52,133 nt of DNA from Candidatus Saccharibacteria bacterium RIFCSPHIGHO2_12_FULL_47_16b (GCA_001790525.1 MGCU01000010.1:1-52133), one strand, 5' to 3'; positions 17,571-25,289 are shown, numbered from the stretch's first letter. Notes: generated by a model from the sequence alone, not told the origin. Program-made: numbers and translations.

Positions 17571-18321
17571 CCAGAAATTCCTCCAGCATGGCGGCTACCT
17601 TTTCGGCTTGTTCTTGATGAATGAAATGACCAGCCTGGGGTATGATTTCTAATCGTGAACCCTTGATGGCGTCATTAAACAGCTGGCCATATTTGACCGG
17701 TGTGGTCCTATCGCCACTACCATAAATTATCAATGTCGGCTGCCTGATTTTAGTGGCGATGGACTGCAGATCTTGGCTGATTATTTTTCTATAGCTAGGT
17801 TCTAGCTCCGGTAAAAGCATCAGATCTGAACCGATAGTCTTATATACTCTGCCCCTAACTTTATCCCGGGTTCGTCTCGGTAGCAGCTGGATTGGGAGTT
17901 TGGCAATTTTGGCTCCGCTTTTTAGAAATAGTCGTCGCATTTTATAAATGTCGCGGATGCCACCAGAAGCCAGCAAAACTAATTTAGAAGATTTAAGCCA
18001 ACCATTGCCTAAAAGCGCGATGGCAATCGCACCGCCATTGGAATGTCCAATGAGAGCATAAATTTCTTTCTGTCCGATTTTCTTTAACCAGGCGTTCACA
18101 AAACTGGCATAGTTTTCGACTCCCCAAGCTCCGGGCGGTTCTTGGCTGCCGCCAAAACCAGGTAAATCGAGTGCTAAAATAGTATACTTTGCCTGCAGTT
18201 TTTCAATCAGTCGAGCGAAATTAGTAGAATCGACGCCCCAGCCATGCAGACAGACTACGACTTTGCGGCCGCTGCCGGCTTTTAGATAATTCGTCATCAG
18301 GCCATTGACCACGATGTTCAT
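17563..18321 (-). CDS. Alpha/beta-hydrolase
   Basis: 252 residues. CLHGWGVDS forms the oxyanion region, GHSNGG (near residue 94) is the nucleophile elbow with catalytic Ser, IYGSGDRTTP holds the acid and GHFIHQE the His. The triad is complete; the substrate is unknown (ester or lipid hydrolysis is common). No signal peptide. TATACT lies six bases before the ATG, indicating a leaderless message. It is coupled to murF. Confidence 0.85.
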   Translation of the reverse strand: MNIVVNGLMTNYLKAGSGRKVVVCLHGWGVDSTNFARLIEKLQAKYTILALDLPGFGGSQEPPGAWGVENYASFVNAWLKKIGQKEIYALIGHSNGGAIAIALLGNGWLKSSKLVLLASGGIRDIYKMRRLFLKSGAKIAKLPIQLLPRRTRDKVRGRVYKTIGSDLMLLPELEPSYRKIISQDLQSIATKIRQPTLIIYGSGDRTTPVKYGQLFNDAIKGSRLEIIPQAGHFIHQEQAEKVAAMLEEFLGA

Positions 18322-18362
18322 AACTCAAGTATAGCAAGCTATCTGTTAGCACTTTGACTTAT

Positions 18363-18398
18363 TGAAGATGCAGGGAGTCGAATCCTGGACCTTCCCGT
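18363..18398 (-). pseudogene. Degenerate 3' fragment of a tRNA gene
   Basis: Reads GGGAAGGTCCAGGATTCGACTC then CCTGCATCTTCA split over the arm: a T-loop TTCGACT, a T-stem with one mismatch (CAGGA/CCCTG) and a plausible acceptor 3' strand CATCTTC-A without CCA. No matching 5' half was found nearby. It lies directly after a CCA-ending tRNA 3' half. Confidence 0.4.
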
Positions 18399-18405
18399 CC
18401 TATTT

Positions 18406-18438
18406 TGGTGGAGCATAAGGGATTCGAACCCTTGACCC
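18406..18438 (-). pseudogene. 3' half of a split tRNA-Ala-like gene
   Basis: Contains GGGTC variable region, T-arm AAGGG-TTCGAAT-CCCTT, acceptor ATGCTCC, discriminator A and CCA. Its acceptor strand pairs perfectly (with G3-U70) with GGGGCAT at 18600-18606, beyond the intact tRNA-Ala. Upstream of it is an 11-bp hairpin CATAAACAGCC-ACC-GGCTGTTTATG (18438-18462) in place of a normal anticodon arm. Confidence 0.6.
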
Positions 18439-18478
18439 ATAAACAGCCGGTGGCTGTTTATGTTTTCCTTATTTGTGC

Positions 18479-18555
<77 letters not shown>

Positions 18556-18574
18556 GTATCGAGCCAGATTATTA

Positions 18575-18606
18575 ATGGTTGCGCTAGCCAGCTGCGCCAA
18601 TGCCCC
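18575..18606 (-). pseudogene. 5' half of a split tRNA-Ala-like gene
   Basis: Reads GGGGCAT (acceptor), TG, then the D-arm GCGC-AGCTGGCTA-GCGC with G18G19 intact, A26 and ACCAT. After this the tRNA pattern stops and 19 bases later the intact tRNA-Ala(GGC) begins. The matching 3' half is at 18406-18438. Confidence 0.6.
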
Positions 18607-18738
18607 TCGTCGCGACTTACGCGCCTGCCTCGTTTCGACTGAAAGTCAAAAGCTTCGGCTTAGCGCTATGTTGCTCCTCTCAATTTTGCAAAGCTCTGCT
18701 AAAGCACGATTTTGCAAAATTGTAGAGCTACAATAAGC
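18607..18738 (-). repeat. Structured leader upstream of tRNA operon, copy A
   Basis: About 132 bases between a TATAAT box (18745-18750, minus) and the first tRNA-like sequence. It contains the hairpin CAATTTTGCAAA...TTTGCAAAATTG, then GAGAGGAG, then a second hairpin TTTGACT-TTC-AGTCGAAA. It aligns over its whole length with the leader of the second tRNA operon (34656-34784). Confidence 0.7.
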
Positions 18739-18744
18739 CAATAG

Positions 18745-18750
18745 ATTATA
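18745..18750 (-). promoter_or_regulatory. -10 box of the tRNA-Ala operon
   Basis: TATAAT on the minus strand, preceded by a T-rich tract; no convincing -35 hexamer. The predicted start is near 18738, 132 bases before the first tRNA-like base. Confidence 0.5.
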
Positions 18751-18770
18751 CAAAAATATCTCTGTTATGA

Positions 18771-20906
18771 CTAGTTAAGCTGGAGGCGGCGAAGGAGTTG
18801 GGCGTTGAGGGCGACGATGATGGTTGAAAGCGACATAAAGACGGCGGCCAGGGCTGGCGCTAGGACGATACCAGCTTTATACAATACGCCGGCAGCCAAC
18901 GGAATTGCTACAACATTGTAGCCGGTAGCCCAGGCCAAATTCTGCTTCATTTTGCCATAAGTCGCTTTGGATAACTTGATGACTTTAACCACATCACGTG
19001 GATCGTTTTTGACCAAAATGATATCAGCCGATTTGATAGCCACGTCGGTACCGCCGCCAATCGCTAGGCCAATGTCGGCTTGGGTTAGGGCTGGCGCGTC
19101 ATTGATGCCATCGCCAACCATAGCTACCTTTTGGCCGCCAGCTTGGAGCTGCTTGACTTTGGCAGACTTATCTTCCGGCTTAACTTCGGCAAAGTACTGA
19201 TCAAGGTTAAGTTGCCTGGCGACGTAACCAGCCACATCTTTCGAATCACCGGTTATCATGGCCGTCTTGTAGCCCATTTTCTTCAAGGCAGATATGGCGG
19301 CTTTGGATTCATTACGAATAATATCGGCCAGGGCAATCGCCCCAATTACTTCCTTACCGTCTTTGATTAGATAAACTTCGGTTTTGCCTTCGGCAGCCGC
19401 TTGCTGGCTGTATTTGGCAATTTCGGCTGGCAAGGTCAGCTTATGTTCATCGATGTACCGGTGGCTGGCGGCGACAAAGTTATCTTTGCCATGAAGCTTG
19501 CCTTTGACGCCAACTCCGGGCAGCGCGGCAAAATCTTCAACTTTATCAAGCTGAACATTTCTACCGTGCGCCTCGTTGACAATACCCTTACCAACAATAT
19601 GCTCGCTGTTTTGTTCAAGGCTGGCTGTGAGATGTAAGATATCTTCTTTGGTGTAACCTTTGGCCGGCCAAATGTCGGTTACACCATGTTCGCCGCGGGT
19701 TAAGGTACCGGTTTTATCAAACAGCACCCAGTCCAATTGACGGGCTGACTCCAGTGCTAAACGCTTACGCACCAGCAGACCATTACTGGCCGATAGCGAA
19801 GTCGAAATCGACACCACCAACGGGATGGCTAAACCCAGAGCGTGTGGACAGGCGATGATCAGCACGGTGACGCTGCGCTCCAAGGCAAAGCCGGAATCGC
19901 GGGTTAGCAGCCAAACCAAGAAAGTTATCAAGCCCACGCCAATAGCCACTATAGTTAGTACAAAAGCTGCCTTGTCAGCCAACATCTGAACATTCGATTT
20001 GGAGGCCGCTGCCTCGGCTACTAAGCGCATGATACCGGCCAGAGCCGTGTCCTCGCCGAGCTTAGTAACTTTAACTGTCAGTGAACCATCCTGATTGATA
20101 GTGCCGGCAATAACCTCGTCGTCCTTATTTTTGGCGACTGGCTTAGATTCGCCAGTAATAGCTGCTTCATTAACCGATGAGCTACCTTCCATCACCACGC
20201 CGTCTACTGGCACGGCCGCCCCCGGCCGGACCAAAACTAAGTCACCCACTTTTAACTCACTAACTAGGACTGTCTTTGGCTGGCCGTTTACCAGCTTTTC
20301 GGCTTTGTCCGGCAGCAGTTTGGCAATGGCATCTAGCGCGCTTTGGGCTTTTTTAATCGAGGCCATCTCTAGCCAATGGCCGAGTAGCATGATGGTTACT
20401 AAAGTAGCCAGTTCCCAAAAGAAGGCTTGGCCTGATAAGCCGAATTGGACAGCCACGCTATAAACAAAAGCGGTCGTAATGGCAAGGCTGATTAAAGTCA
20501 TCATCCCCGGCCGTCGGCCTTTCAATTCGCCGAACGCGCTCTTGATAAAAACCAGGCCGCCGTAAAGAAAAATAGCTGTGCTTAAGACGAACGGAATATA
20601 GCGTGAGCCGCTAAAGGCCGGCGGACTAAAATTCAACCATTGTTGGATAGTCTCCGAATATGCCAAAACCGGAAGCGTTAAAAACAGACTTAACCAAAAG
20701 CGGTCGCGGAACATGGCAACGGAGTGGCCGGCATGTTTATCATGCTCCATATGTTTATCCTGCTTCACCTCTCCAGATGGATGTTTAGCGTGAGACTTTT
20801 TTGTCTCGGCAATCAACGACATACCACACTTAGGACATAATCCGGGCTGGTCTTGCCTCACATCCGGATCCATCGGACAAGTGTAAATTTTTCGTCGATC
20901 GTTCAT
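18771..20906 (-). CDS. copB: CopB-type heavy-metal P1B ATPase (CPH motif)
   Basis: 711 residues. A short N-terminal metal-binding segment (YTCPMDPDV...[10 protein letters not shown]) and a His-rich stretch precede eight membrane spans. Core motifs are intact: TGES actuator loop, transmembrane CPH (ACPHALGLA), DKTGTLT phosphorylation site, SEH nucleotide-site motif and [10 protein letters not shown] hinge. CPH rather than CPC assigns it to the P1B-3 (CopB) group, which exports copper or silver. Its ATG shares one base with the stop of the 44-residue gene upstream (TAATG). It is the last gene of an operon led by an ArsR-YHS regulator, so metal induction is likely. Confidence 0.93.
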   Translation of the reverse strand: MNDRRKIYTCPMDPDVRQDQPGLCPKCGMSLIAETKKSHAKHPSGEVKQDKHMEHDKHAGHSVAMFRDRFWLSLFLTLPVLAYSETIQQWLNFSPPAFSGSRYIPFVLSTAIFLYGGLVFIKSAFGELKGRRPGMMTLISLAITTAFVYSVAVQFGLSGQAFFWELATLVTIMLLGHWLEMASIKKAQSALDAIAKLLPDKAEKLVNGQPKTVLVSELKVGDLVLVRPGAAVPVDGVVMEGSSSVNEAAITGESKPVAKNKDDEVIAGTINQDGSLTVKVTKLGEDTALAGIMRLVAEAAASKSNVQMLADKAAFVLTIVAIGVGLITFLVWLLTRDSGFALERSVTVLIIACPHALGLAIPLVVSISTSLSASNGLLVRKRLALESARQLDWVLFDKTGTLTRGEHGVTDIWPAKGYTKEDILHLTASLEQNSEHIVGKGIVNEAHGRNVQLDKVEDFAALPGVGVKGKLHGKDNFVAASHRYIDEHKLTLPAEIAKYSQQAAAEGKTEVYLIKDGKEVIGAIALADIIRNESKAAISALKKMGYKTAMITGDSKDVAGYVARQLNLDQYFAEVKPEDKSAKVKQLQAGGQKVAMVGDGINDAPALTQADIGLAIGGGTDVAIKSADIILVKNDPRDVVKVIKLSKATYGKMKQNLAWATGYNVVAIPLAAGVLYKAGIVLAPALAAVFMSLSTIIVALNAQLLRRLQLN

Positions 20907-21040
20907 TATCGCTTCTGGATTTGTTTGATTAGCCAGACGCCTAGTAAAACTAGGTCAACTGCAATGACAATCCACAAAATGGCGCCGACTAGGCCGTAAC
21001 CGCCCATCATATCGTGCCCCCAGTTTGATCCGCCCATCAT
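20906..21040 (-). CDS. 44-residue Met/Gly-rich single-span membrane protein
   Basis: MMGGSNWGHDMMGGYG at the N-terminus is followed by one hydrophobic span and a basic end (LIKQIQKR). The Met/His/Gly-rich head could bind copper, which is inference. The Shine-Dalgarno AAAGGAGG is one of the strongest in the window. Its stop overlaps the copB start, so the two are translationally coupled. Comparable tiny proteins accompany heavy-metal ATPases in many bacteria. Confidence 0.8.
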   Translation of the reverse strand: MMGGSNWGHDMMGGYGLVGAILWIVIAVDLVLLGVWLIKQIQKR

Positions 21041-21058
21041 GATCGCTATCCTCCTTTA

Positions 21059-21331
21059 CTACTTGCTTGACTTGCTAAAAAGCTCCAGGCTCCAGCCTAG
21101 AACATAGCCTATAACCCAAAGTGAAATCACCAGCGTCAGGCCGCCCGTTAGATAGTTATCCCAGCTTAGGCTAAACTCGCCAAGACTATCAATGTTCATG
21201 CCGTGCAGCCACCATTTGGTGACTTTGTAGGCAAAATCTGGCCAAATTGCTACCAACGCCGAGCACAAAGTCCAAACTACCGCCGTTGATAGGGCAAAAG
21301 CCCCTGCCAGTTTATTTTTTGTAAGTTTCAT
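21059..21331 (-). CDS. DUF5676-like two-span membrane protein
   Basis: 90 residues with two hydrophobic segments (about 9-30 and 62-82) separated by WPDFAYKVTKWWLHGMNID. The spacing and the WxxHG segment resemble DUF5676 proteins found next to copper ATPases. Function unknown. GGAG lies upstream, and the gene is 18 bases before the 44-residue gene in the same operon. Confidence 0.75.
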   Translation of the reverse strand: MKLTKNKLAGAFALSTAVVWTLCSALVAIWPDFAYKVTKWWLHGMNIDSLGEFSLSWDNYLTGGLTLVISLWVIGYVLGWSLELFSKSSK

Positions 21332-21348
21332 GGTTGATGTTCTCCTTT

Positions 21349-21519
21349 CTAATGTTTATGATTATCGTCCATCCTAACCATCATTACTATCATCATGATG
21401 GGGCATAGTAATAGCAGTAACAGCAGTGCATCAATCTCAAATAGCTTAGCCAACACCAGTGCTACCAAAACTGCAATCAAACTCATAACTATTAGTCTCT
21501 TGCTATGCCCGTGATCCAC
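21349..21519 (-). CDS. 56-residue His-rich single-span membrane protein (DUF2933-like)
   Basis: MDHGHSKR head, about 35 hydrophobic residues including a Leu run and CPIMMIVMM, then MDDNHKH. The His-flanked, Met-rich layout resembles DUF2933 proteins of metal-resistance operons. The GTG start lies inside the 3' end of the ArsR gene (17-base overlap, other frame) with AAAGGAAG six bases upstream, so translation is probably coupled. Metal binding is inferred from His and Met content. Confidence 0.75.
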   Translation of the reverse strand: MDHGHSKRLIVMSLIAVLVALVLAKLFEIDALLLLLLLCPIMMIVMMVRMDDNHKH

Positions 21520-22000
21520 TGACTACTTCCTTTCGCCTCACATATTGGCTAGGACTTTTTATAAATTTTTGCTGGCAGCCGCTGGCACAGAAATAGTAAG
21601 TGTGGCCGTGATGTTGGACCTTATCAAAAGCTTCGGAAGCAGAAAGTCGCATGCCGCAGACAATATCTTTGACAATCGGAAACAGAACTTTGGCCGGTAA
21701 TTCGGAGCTTATGCCGTATTGGTTTTGCAAAAATTGATAGATCATTTCTACCGCTTTGGTGATCTTGTTATCAGCCAGTGAATAGAAAGCCTTCTGCCCC
21801 TGACGGTTAACTTTTACCAATTTGTATTGGCGCAGCAGCGTCAGATGCTGCGATAAGTTCGGCTGGCGCATGCCGAGCATAACTACCATTTCATTAACAC
21901 TCAAATCTCGGTTTCTCAAAAGCCGTAAAATCTCCAACCGCTTCCGATTGGCTAAGACTTTAAAGGTTTCTTCCTCTAGGCCAATAATCTGCTGATACAT
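21503..22000 (-). CDS. ArsR/SmtB-type repressor fused to a YHS metal-binding domain
   Basis: 165 residues from ATG 22000, preferred over ATG 22024 because TATTAT (with TTCGCA 17 bp upstream) places transcription start at 22000. Residues 1-85 are a winged helix: ANRKRLEILRLL, DLSVNEMVVMLGMRQPNLSQHLTLLR and a QGQKAFYSL wing. Residues 108-150 form a YHS/TRASH domain, DIVCGMRL...YYFCASGCQQKF...PSQY, with three Cys able to bind metal. It probably represses the copper operon it heads and releases DNA on metal binding. The 67-base divergent gap contains AT-rich half-sites (ATATGCGAATA and TTGAATAT) that could be its operator. Confidence 0.85.
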   Translation of the reverse strand: MYQQIIGLEEETFKVLANRKRLEILRLLRNRDLSVNEMVVMLGMRQPNLSQHLTLLRQYKLVKVNRQGQKAFYSLADNKITKAVEMIYQFLQNQYGISSELPAKVLFPIVKDIVCGMRLSASEAFDKVQHHGHTYYFCASGCQQKFIKSPSQYVRRKEVVSGSRA

Positions 22001-22067
22001 ATAAAAAAATAATAGCACAATCATCTTTATATGCGAATACTTGAATATATCTATTTGTTAATGTAGC

Positions 22068-22508
22068 ATGAAGTTAATGTTTTACATTTTTCTGGCAATC
22101 TCTCTGGTTTTCATCGCTAGTTTGACTCTAAAAAGCATAACCAAAAAGCCCTTGTGTTCACTCTGCGTGGCAGTTGCCTCGGTCTGGTTGGTCTTGCTGT
22201 TTTTATATAAAACTGATCAGTTCAGTAACACCCTTATTCTCGGCTTATTAATCGGCCAAAGCATAACCGGCATCTTTTATTTCGCCTACCGCAAACTGCC
22301 GAAGGCTCTACGTATTTTCAGTCTGCCCTTCTTTTTAAGCATGACGGCGGTTGGCTATATATTGATTACTAACGACATTGAACTATCAGTCTTTGGCCTA
22401 TTAACCGTCTTATGGTTGCTGGCTTGGACCGGTTTTATTTACGCTAGCGATCCAGGCAAGGCCAAAATTGCCAAAGCCATTACTAATTGCTGCGATGAGG
22501 ATTTATAG
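22068..22508 (+). CDS. Membrane protein with CxxC, probable thiol-redox partner of CcdA
   Basis: 146 residues, four or five membrane spans. KKPLCSLCVAVAS after the first span is a CxxC at a membrane boundary, a layout shared by DsbB-like and VKOR-like proteins, although overall family membership was not recognised. The C-terminus ends NCCDEDL. Its TAG is immediately followed by the ATG of the ccdA-like gene. Context (CcdA-like, redoxin, divergent copper operon) suggests moving reducing or oxidising power or metal across the membrane. Confidence 0.65.
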   Translation: MKLMFYIFLAISLVFIASLTLKSITKKPLCSLCVAVASVWLVLLFLYKTDQFSNTLILGLLIGQSITGIFYFAYRKLPKALRIFSLPFFLSMTAVGYILITNDIELSVFGLLTVLWLLAWTGFIYASDPGKAKIAKAITNCCDEDL

Positions 22509-23378
22509 ATGGAGCTAATTGCCGCTGCCTCATTCTTAACAGCCTTTATTGCCGGCATGGCAGCCCTGTTCGCTCCCTGCTGCATCGGCGTTTTGCTGCC
22601 GGCTTATTTGGCTTCGGTTTTTCGCACCAAAACCAAGATCTTTTTGATGACCTTTGTTTATTTCCTCGGTATGCTGACCATTTTTCTGCCGCTCGGTTTA
22701 GGTATTGCCGCAGTTGGTACTTTCTTTACCGACAACCATAGTCTGTTCTTCACTATCGGCGGTGCCTTTATGTTAGCCATGGGTGTAGCCCTACTGCTAG
22801 GCAAGTCTTTTATGCTGCCGGTGCATGTTCATCCTCGCTTGCAAAAATATGATTTTGGTTCGATTTACGTACTGGGTCTGTTTTCTGGTGTGGCTACCAC
22901 TTGCTGCGCGCCGGTCTTAGCCGGTGTTTTGGCGTTATCCGCACTGCCCGGCTCAGTCTGGCTAGGCGGTCTGTATGCTCTAACCTTTGTGATTGGCATG
23001 GTCGTACCGCTATTTATTATGGCTTTGTTAATTGACAAAAAAGCTCTGATTAAAAAATTTGAGTCACTCAAGCGGCGGGTTAACTACTCCCTATTTGGCC
23101 GGCAGATTTCCATCAGCCTGTCACATTTAGTTTCCGGTATTGTCTTTAGCGCTTTTGGTCTTTTCATCTTAATTTACGAACGGGTTAATCCAGATGTTTT
23201 TGGCACCGGTTATCAACTGCAAATTAACCTGCTTGCCGCCCGCCTGACTCGATTTTTTGACCGATTGACTGGTTCAATACCAGAACTGGTCTGGGCGATT
23301 TTGTTTATCATTCTATTTTTAATAATCGGCCGCCTGGCTTATAAGCAAGCTACTAATGGGGAGAAATCACATGAGTAA
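22509..23378 (+). CDS. ccdA: CcdA/DsbD-family thiol-disulfide transmembrane protein
   Basis: 289 residues, about seven membrane spans. Two membrane-embedded Cys motifs, APCCIGVLLPAY (near 23) and TTCCAPVLAGV (near 136), are in the positions used by CcdA/DsbD to carry electrons across the membrane; each is a CC pair rather than a single Cys. The family passes cytoplasmic thiol reducing power to extracytoplasmic thioredoxin-like proteins, and one such gene follows directly with an eight-base overlap. A roughly 90-residue C-terminal extension has a further span. Confidence 0.85.
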   Translation: MELIAAASFLTAFIAGMAALFAPCCIGVLLPAYLASVFRTKTKIFLMTFVYFLGMLTIFLPLGLGIAAVGTFFTDNHSLFFTIGGAFMLAMGVALLLGKSFMLPVHVHPRLQKYDFGSIYVLGLFSGVATTCCAPVLAGVLALSALPGSVWLGGLYALTFVIGMVVPLFIMALLIDKKALIKKFESLKRRVNYSLFGRQISISLSHLVSGIVFSAFGLFILIYERVNPDVFGTGYQLQINLLAARLTRFFDRLTGSIPELVWAILFIILFLIIGRLAYKQATNGEKSHE

Positions 23379-23940
23379 AAAATTAATTATCATCCTAATT
23401 CTAATAGCCGCTCTTATGATCGGCGGCGCCAGCTTGTTTGGCGAAAGCAATCAAAAAGAAACCAAAACACCGGAGCCGCTAGCCGCTATGGTCGGTCAGC
23501 CAGCGCCGGAATTTAGCCTAATGTCCTATGACGGTAATCTATTTAATTTGAGTCAGCAAAAAGGCAAAAAAGTAGTGCTCTTCTTCAATGAAGGCATTAT
23601 GTGCTATCCGGCCTGCTGGAACCAAATGGCGGCCCTACCGGAACTCAATTCAGATATGGTTGTAACGGCTTCGATTGTCACCGACACGGCTGACGAATGG
23701 AAACAAGCGGTAGCCAAAATGCCGGAACTGGGCAAAGGTATGATCTTGCTGGATACAGACAAGCAAGTTTCCAGACAATACGACATGTTAACGTTGCCAT
23801 CATCGATGCACCGCGGCAGTCAGCCAGGACACACCTATCTCATACTCGATAAAGACGGCATTGTCCGCTATACATTTGACGATGCCAAGATGGGCATTCA
23901 AAATGATGTGCTGAAAAACGAACTAGCCAAGCTACAATAG
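23371..23940 (+). CDS. Membrane-anchored peroxiredoxin/thioredoxin-like protein
   Basis: 189 residues from ATG 23371 (GGGGAG seven bases upstream). A single N-terminal hydrophobic anchor (IIIILILIAALMI) is followed by an extracytoplasmic AhpC/TSA domain: GQPAPEFSLMSYDG, KVVLFFNEGIMCYPACWNQ and HTYLILDKDGIVRYTF. The reactive-site region reads MCYPACW, two Cys four residues apart, unlike the TxxC of classical peroxiredoxins and CxxC of thioredoxins. It is the probable electron acceptor of the CcdA-like protein. Confidence 0.82.
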   Translation: MSKKLIIILILIAALMIGGASLFGESNQKETKTPEPLAAMVGQPAPEFSLMSYDGNLFNLSQQKGKKVVLFFNEGIMCYPACWNQMAALPELNSDMVVTASIVTDTADEWKQAVAKMPELGKGMILLDTDKQVSRQYDMLTLPSSMHRGSQPGHTYLILDKDGIVRYTFDDAKMGIQNDVLKNELAKLQ

Positions 23941-23944
23941 ACTA

Positions 23945-24568
23945 ATGTTGAAAAAACTAAATCGGAAACAAGTTATGGCCGGCGGTATCGGTCTGTTAGT
24001 TGGCACTTTGATAATTCTCGGTATTAGGTTCGTGACCTACCAGCCTGAAAAGGGTGTGCACTATCATGCCAATTTTGCCGTTTACTTAAATGGTCAAAGA
24101 GAAGAATTTAAGGATATTTTTTACTATATTGGCGGCGAAAGCTGCACTGGCGAGAATGATCATGAAATGACTCCATATGCCCGAGCCCACATGCACGATA
24201 GAGTTAATGATGTCGTGCACGTTGAAGACGAGGCCGTCACCTGGGGGCAATTCTTCCAGAACGTGGGCTGGGTAGTCGATCCCAAAGTTATCCGTACACC
24301 GGATAAGGTTCTATTAGCGGACTCTTCTAATAAGGTGAGTTTCATGCTAAATGGCGAAAAAGTTGATAATATCGTTAGCCGCGTAATTGGCGATAAAGAC
24401 CGACTGTTGGTTGATTTTGGCCCGACCAGTAATGCGGATTTAGAAAAAGAATTCGTAACGATGGCCTCAAACGCCGAGCAGTATAACAACTCGCCAGACA
24501 GCGGTACTTGCGGCGGGGCAATGCAAGATAAGAACAGTTGGCGCGACCGCCTCAAGCAGATGCTCTAA
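23945..24568 (+). CDS. Anchored extracytoplasmic His-rich protein, unknown function
   Basis: 207 residues. One N-terminal anchor (residues 12-30) then a hydrophilic domain. GVHYHANFAVYLNGQREEF and ARAHMHDRVNDVVHVEDE place seven His in two clusters, a likely metal site. Two Cys, in GESCTG and SGTCGG, could form a disulfide that the upstream thiol genes maintain. It is four bases after the redoxin stop and ends the plus operon. No known family was recognised; a copper- or iron-binding surface protein is inference. Confidence 0.7.
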   Translation: MLKKLNRKQVMAGGIGLLVGTLIILGIRFVTYQPEKGVHYHANFAVYLNGQREEFKDIFYYIGGESCTGENDHEMTPYARAHMHDRVNDVVHVEDEAVTWGQFFQNVGWVVDPKVIRTPDKVLLADSSNKVSFMLNGEKVDNIVSRVIGDKDRLLVDFGPTSNADLEKEFVTMASNAEQYNNSPDSGTCGGAMQDKNSWRDRLKQML

Positions 24569-24604
24569 GTTCTGGTTTGCCATGAGCGAGCGGAGCGAGT
24601 CGAA

Positions 24605-24678
24605 TGGTGGAGTCGCGGAGAATTGAACTCCGAACTGGTCAATGCGAATGACCTGTTATGCCGTTTAACTACGACCCC
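24605..24678 (-). tRNA. tRNA-Ala(CGC)
   Basis: Acceptor GGGGTCG/CGACTCC with G3-U70, anticodon stem GGTCA/TGACC around TTCGCAT (anticodon CGC), T-arm CGGAG-TTCAATT-CTCCG, discriminator A and encoded CCA. TAAAAT lies about nine bases upstream as a possible -10 box. Confidence 0.92.
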
Positions 24679-24700
24679 TTCTAGGCAATTTTAGCATTTA

Positions 24701-25006
24701 TTAATTTCTGGTTTGTCTTTTAATTAATCGTCTGTTTAATCCGCTCACAAGCCAACCGATTGCTAATGCTCCAATTAATCCTATGATGACTGCCCCTTCC
24801 CAGTTATGTGTCATGGACTCTACTCCAACAGCTATTCCAGCAGCGGCAACTGATGTCAAAGCAGCGTATCCAATTCTTTTCTTCAATACTCGTCTTTTGG
24901 CTGTCTCGGCCTCAAGCATGCCGCTCGTTGGAAACCTTTCGCGATACATGGTTGGATCTCGCTGAAAGCGCTCAAGATTAAATTCTTCTCGATCGTCTCT
25001 ATTCAT
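24701..25006 (-). CDS. Small two-span membrane protein, unknown
   Basis: 101 residues from ATG 25006. The longer frame up to 25147 would run through a probable structured RNA and its terminator, so it is rejected. TAGACA-N17-TATACA ends three bases before ATG, indicating a leaderless message. The N-terminus is charged (NRDDREEFNLERFQRDP); two hydrophobic segments and a basic end (NRRLIKRQTRN) follow. No family recognised. Confidence 0.6.
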   Translation of the reverse strand: MNRDDREEFNLERFQRDPTMYRERFPTSGMLEAETAKRRVLKKRIGYAALTSVAAAGIAVGVESMTHNWEGAVIIGLIGALAIGWLVSGLNRRLIKRQTRN

Positions 25007-25037
25007 TGTTGTATATATTTTAACATAAATTATGTCT

Positions 25038-25067
25038 AAAAGCAAAACTCCGCGTGTATAGCGGAGC
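25038..25067 (-). terminator. Intrinsic terminator of putative ncRNA
   Basis: On the minus strand: CTCCGC-TATACAC-GCGGAG followed by TTTTGCTTTT. The plus strand also has a short T run (CTTTTTGG), so it may act both ways. Confidence 0.75.
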
Positions 25068-25213
25068 TTTTTGGCTTCGCGCAGCCCACCCTTGCCCCGC
25101 TCAAAAACCTGAATGGAATAGTCGGTAATCGGATTATGGAATTTCAAGTTTTAGTGCGGGGCGTGGCCTGAAACGTTTGTTTTTGTTTCCGTAGCCCTTG
25201 GTGCGCGAAGCCT
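25038..25213 (-). ncRNA. Putative structured non-coding RNA, about 175 nt
   Basis: Bounded by a consensus promoter (TTGACA-N17-TGTAAT) and an intrinsic terminator, with no convincing ORF on the minus strand. A perfect 11-bp closing stem pairs GGCTTCGCGCA (25202-25212) with TGCGCGAAGCC (25073-25083). Inside are a small hairpin GAAAC-N10-GTTTC, a GCCCCGC/GCGGGGC stem (25156-25162 with 25094-25100), and above it AAAACTTGAA facing TTCAGGTTTT with one mismatch. The rod with a large asymmetric internal region recalls 6S RNA in general plan, but no family signature was recognised: not RNase P, tmRNA or SRP RNA. The inner stem-loop has a related copy at 49013-49085. Confidence 0.7.
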
Positions 25214-25219
25214 GCCAAT

Positions 25220-25248
25220 ATTACACGCTTACGCTTATTTTTTGTCAA
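25220..25248 (-). promoter_or_regulatory. Consensus sigma70 promoter of putative ncRNA
   Basis: TTGACA (complement of 25243-25248), exactly 17 bp, TGTAAT (complement of 25220-25225). Start expected near 25213. It is one of the best-matching promoters in the window. Confidence 0.8.
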
Positions 25249-25289
25249 TTAAATTCGAAATTATTTATTTAAAGTAATAAAATCTTAGT

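Noticed and set aside
24701-25147. 148-codon reading of the small membrane protein
   Set aside because: Its first 47 codons lie in the putative ncRNA and terminator; ATG 25006 follows a TATACA box.
25038-25213. Identification of the structured RNA as 6S, RNase P, tmRNA or SRP RNA
   Set aside because: None of the conserved motifs of these RNAs was recognised, so no family name is given.
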